A stretch of 7,474 nt of DNA from Candidatus Marinamargulisbacteria bacterium SCGC AAA071-K20 (GTDB lineage: Bacteria > Margulisbacteria > Marinamargulisbacteria > GCA-2716485 > AAA071-K20). The stretch is taken from NCBI GenBank assembly GCA_003265975.1, contig QFBU01000058.1, forward strand, positions 1 through 7,474. The letters run 5' to 3'. This document shows positions 6,003 through 7,474 of this stretch, piece by piece. The translations under genes and the position numbers were made by a program. Under the pieces are notes generated by a model. That model did no database searches. It was given only the letters and a program-made list of their open reading frames with translations, and was not told the DNA's origin. Each line of letters opens with the position of its first letter. Positions within the stretch are counted from its first letter, which is position 1.

Positions 6003-6269
6003 ATGGAAGGACCTTTAGGGGGCTCCGGCCCCGTACAAAGCCCAGCAAGTTATGAAGACAGGTTGCATTTTATAAAAGCAATAAAAACTGTTGAGCAAAC
6101 ACTCCCATCATTTAGTAGAAACGGGGTACTCTCTATAAATGCTCGAAAAGAAATGATGAATTATATTGAAAAAATAATTGTTAACGAATTTATCATTGAG
6201 GAAGTGTCATCCCTCACAGCTAAAAAAAACTACTCAGAACTACTTGCTTTTAGAACCAAATACAAATAA
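6003..6269 (+). CDS. Hypothetical 88-aa protein
   Basis: Unrecognised. Residues 1-17 are Gly/Pro/Ser-rich and probably flexible. Residues 18-88 look helical and mixed-charge, with DRLHFIKAIKTVEQTL (19-34), a central INARKEMMNYIEKIIVNEFIIEEV helix-like stretch (45-68) and a lysine-rich end (RTKYK). There is no signal peptide, membrane segment or Cys. The ATG at 6003 directly follows an in-frame TAA, so the frame cannot start earlier; only a weak purine-rich AGAAAGAAG precedes it. A much better SD (AAAGGGG, 5958-5964) sits upstream in register with a different frame that lacks an ATG, so the true 5' end is uncertain. The gene is divergent from the transporter operon and lies 105 nt before the small ORF ahead of ileS. 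Coding likelihood rests on the clean frame and plausible composition only. Confidence 0.55.
   Translation: MEGPLGGSGPVQSPASYEDRLHFIKAIKTVEQTLPSFSRNGVLSINARKEMMNYIEKIIVNEFIIEEVSSLTAKKNYSELLAFRTKYK
6019..6032 (+). other. GC-rich hairpin with cUCCGg tetraloop inside the 5' end of the 88-aa gene
   Basis: GGGGC (6019-6023), TCCG (6024-6027), GCCCC (6028-6032). This is a perfect 5-bp GC stem closed by C-G around a UNCG-type loop, the known extra-stable tetraloop class. It begins 16 nt after the ATG. No T-run follows on either strand, so it is not an ordinary intrinsic terminator. It may affect initiation of the gene, or be chance within Gly/Pro codons. Confidence 0.5.
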
Positions 6270-6306
6270 ACATTACATTTAAAAACATACCGATAGTTTT
6301 CGATGT

Positions 6307-6334
6307 TTTCCATTAAAAACCCTGGGCATATAAG
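6307..6334 (+). promoter_or_regulatory. Candidate sigma70-like promoter upstream of the 36-aa ORF and ileS
   Basis: TTTCCA (6307-6312), a 16-nt spacer and TATAAG (6329-6334). The -10 matches 5 of 6 and the -35 4 of 6. A start near 6341 would leave about 18 nt before the SD at 6359. No T-box-like or other riboswitch-like structure was recognised between 6270 and 6374. Confidence 0.4.
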
Positions 6335-6358
6335 TAATATCTAACCTAGAGATTTTTT

Positions 6359-6365
6359 AAAGGAG
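6359..6365 (+). promoter_or_regulatory. Strong SD AAAGGAG of the 36-aa ORF
   Basis: AAAGGAG is followed by a 9-nt A-rich spacer and ATG at 6375. It is the best ribosome binding site on the + strand of this window. It lies 160 nt ahead of the ileS ATG, which has none. Confidence 0.75.
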
Positions 6366-6374
6366 ACAAAAAAA

Positions 6375-6485
6375 ATGAACGACTATAACGAGGATATTTT
6401 AGCTTACAAAGTAGAAGACGGAGTTTTAGAATCTATCGGAGCAACTGAAACTGATATGTGGACAGACTTTATTCTAAACGACTAA
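6375..6485 (+). CDS. 36-aa acidic small protein or leader peptide, in frame with ileS
   Basis: A 36-codon ORF, MNDYNEDILAYKVEDG followed by VLESIGATETDMWTDFILND, ending TAA (6483-6485). It has ten Asp/Glu against one Lys, and no Cys. The strong AAAGGAG 9 nt upstream supports real translation. It is in the same reading frame as ileS: after the TAA come 13 sense codons and then the ileS ATG. With only three Ile codons, spread out, it does not look like a classical Ile attenuation leader. The middle, VLESIGA, resembles the end of some RiPP leader peptides, but no modifying enzyme is in view. It could be a translation-coupling leader for ileS, an independent small protein, or (unlikely) an N-terminal extension cut by a stop. 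I do not recognise a family. Confidence 0.6.
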   Translation: MNDYNEDILAYKVEDGVLESIGATETDMWTDFILND

Positions 6486-6524
6486 ATTGCAATTCAAGCC
6501 CATATTTCGTACAATGCACGAACT

Positions 6525-7474
6525 ATGGCAGACGACAAAAACAATCTTAAAGAGTCACTAAATTTACCTAAAACGGATTTTCCGATGCGGGCAAACCTGG
6601 CTCAAAATGAGCCTCAGCGGCTTAAATTCTGGGACTCACTTAACCTGTATGAAACTCGTACAGAGCAGACTAAAGACCGACCCCCTTTCGTATTTCACGA
6701 TGGCCCGCCTTATGCAAATGGCTCTATACATGTAGGTCATTTATTAAATAAAGTACTAAAAGACTTCGTAGTAAGAAGTCGATATATATTAGGTGAACAC
6801 TGCCCTTATATTCCTGGATGGGATTGCCACGGATTACCAATAGAACACAAAGTAATGATCGAATTACTCGAAAAGAAAAAAGAAAAACTGAACAGTGTAG
6901 ACGAAGACACCAGACGCATAATTATAAGAAGTGAATGTCAAAAATCCGCCTCAAAATTCATCAAGTTACAAGCTGAACAAATGAAAAAGCTATTAACACT
7001 TGCTGATTACAAGAATCCCTATCTAACAATGAACCCTAAATTTGAAAGCCGTGTGTTAGACGTATTTTCAAAGTTATTTAAAGAAGGAATAGTTTATAGA
7101 CAACTAAAGCCTGTGCATTGGTCAATTGCGAATCAAACAGCTCTTGCTGAAGCAGAACTAGAATATAAAGATAAAGTAGACACCTCTGTTTACGTAAATT
7201 TCAAGGCCGTTAATTCAAGTGACTTAGCCAAAAAGTTCAATTTCTCAACTAACGACACTATAAATTTCACAATCTGGACAACAACGCCTTGGACCCTACC
7301 AGCTAACTTAGCAATTGCCGTTAATACAAAATTTGAATACACATTAGTAAAAACAAAGAACAGTCTAACTGTAATGGCGACTGAACTTATTGAAAACATT
7401 GAAACTGCTTTAGGCGAAACCTTTGAAAAACTAGCTACATGTAAAGGAACTGACCTACTAGGACTAGAATACAA
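6525..7474 (+). CDS. ileS: Isoleucyl-tRNA synthetase, N-terminal part (runs off the window)
   Basis: This class I synthetase charges tRNA-Ile with isoleucine in the cytoplasm; only the first 316 codons are present. The N-terminus, with LNLPKTDFPMRANL (12-25), is the standard bacterial IleS opening. FHDGPPYANGSIHVGH (57-72) contains the HIGH-type ATP site (HVGH 69-72). PGWDCHGLPIEHKV (97-110) follows, and IWTTTPWTLPANLAIAV (250-266) enters the CP1 editing domain that hydrolyses mischarged Val-tRNA. KPVHWSIANQTALAEAELEY (195-214) replaces the WCxxC seen in E. coli with WSIANQ, a known kind of variation between lineages. The C-terminal KMSKS region is outside the window. The ATG at 6525 is chosen because IleS homology begins there, but it has no SD. 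The frame is open back to a TAA at 6483-6485 with no other ATG, GTG or TTG, so initiation is probably coupled to the preceding 36-codon ORF. Confidence 0.96.
   Translation, partial: MADDKNNLKESLNLPKTDFPMRANLAQNEPQRLKFWDSLNLYETRTEQTKDRPPFVFHDGPPYANGSIHVGHLLNKVLKDFVVRSRYILGEHCPYIPGWDCHGLPIEHKVMIELLEKKKEKLNSVDEDTRRIIIRSECQKSASKFIKLQAEQMKKLLTLADYKNPYLTMNPKFESRVLDVFSKLFKEGIVYRQLKPVHWSIANQTALAEAELEYKDKVDTSVYVNFKAVNSSDLAKKFNFSTNDTINFTIWTTTPWTLPANLAIAVNTKFEYTLVKTKNSLTVMATELIENIETALGETFEKLATCKGTDLLGLEY

Noticed and set aside
6270..6374. T-box or other tRNA-sensing leader upstream of ileS
   Set aside because: The region is only about 105 nt, with no T-box consensus, specifier stem or terminator/antiterminator pair visible.
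7190..7474. 94-codon minus-strand frame at the window edge
   Set aside because: It is antisense to ileS, which is identified with certainty by its motifs.
1..7474. CRISPR array, tRNA/rRNA genes, insertion sequence or transposase
   Set aside because: No spaced direct repeats, cloverleaf or rRNA-like stretches, or transposase-like ORFs were seen on either strand.

Overview
This 7.5-kb window comes from a low-GC, Gram-negative-type (diderm) bacterium. It holds a peptide-type ABC importer operon, a kinase-like protein that may act in a host cell, two small unrecognised proteins and the 5' part of ileS. The taxon cannot be fixed from the window. The IleS has the short bacterial N-terminus (FHDGPPYANGSIHVGH, GWDCHGLPIEHKV), which argues against Chlamydiae, whose IleS is the long eukaryote-like type. 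It also lacks the ELxVEKKxG continuation I remember from gammaproteobacteria. A PVC- or Omnitrophota-like lineage is possible, but that is a memory-based guess.

Layout. An AT-rich leader (1-127) with a good Shine-Dalgarno (SD) sequence precedes a + strand gene (128-1507). It encodes a basic, Ser/Thr/Pro-rich N-terminal region followed by a protein-kinase-like domain. Convergent to it, 28 bp away, is a minus-strand operon running from about 5.9 kb down to 1536. Its order is lipoprotein solute-binding protein (4269-5870), permease B (3312-4268), permease C (2476-3312) and ATPase D (1536-2489). The genes abut or overlap (TAA|ATG, TGATG, and a 14-nt overlap), so translation is probably coupled. 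The operon stops after one ATPase; no OppF/DppF partner is present. Two start sites need correcting relative to the longest open frames. Permease C starts at the ATG inside TGATG (3312). The ATPase starts at a GTG (2489) behind a perfect AAGGAG.

The divergent region (about 5871-6002) carries candidate control signals for the operon: a possible promoter, a strong SD with a 21-codon upstream ORF overlapping the binding-protein start, and a 14-bp palindrome covering that start codon. On the other side lies an 88-aa protein of unknown function (6003-6269), with a GC-rich cUNCGg hairpin just inside its 5' end.

Downstream, a plausible sigma70-like promoter and a strong SD drive a 36-codon acidic ORF (6375-6485). 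It is in the same frame as ileS, separated from the ileS ATG (6525) only by a TAA and 13 sense codons. The ileS start has no visible SD, so the small ORF may control ileS translation or be an independent small peptide. ileS runs off the window.

The two most interesting items are the kinase-like protein, bracketed by two copies of an RVTxxKRxRT basic motif (a nuclear-localisation-like signal), and the in-frame 36-codon ORF ahead of ileS.
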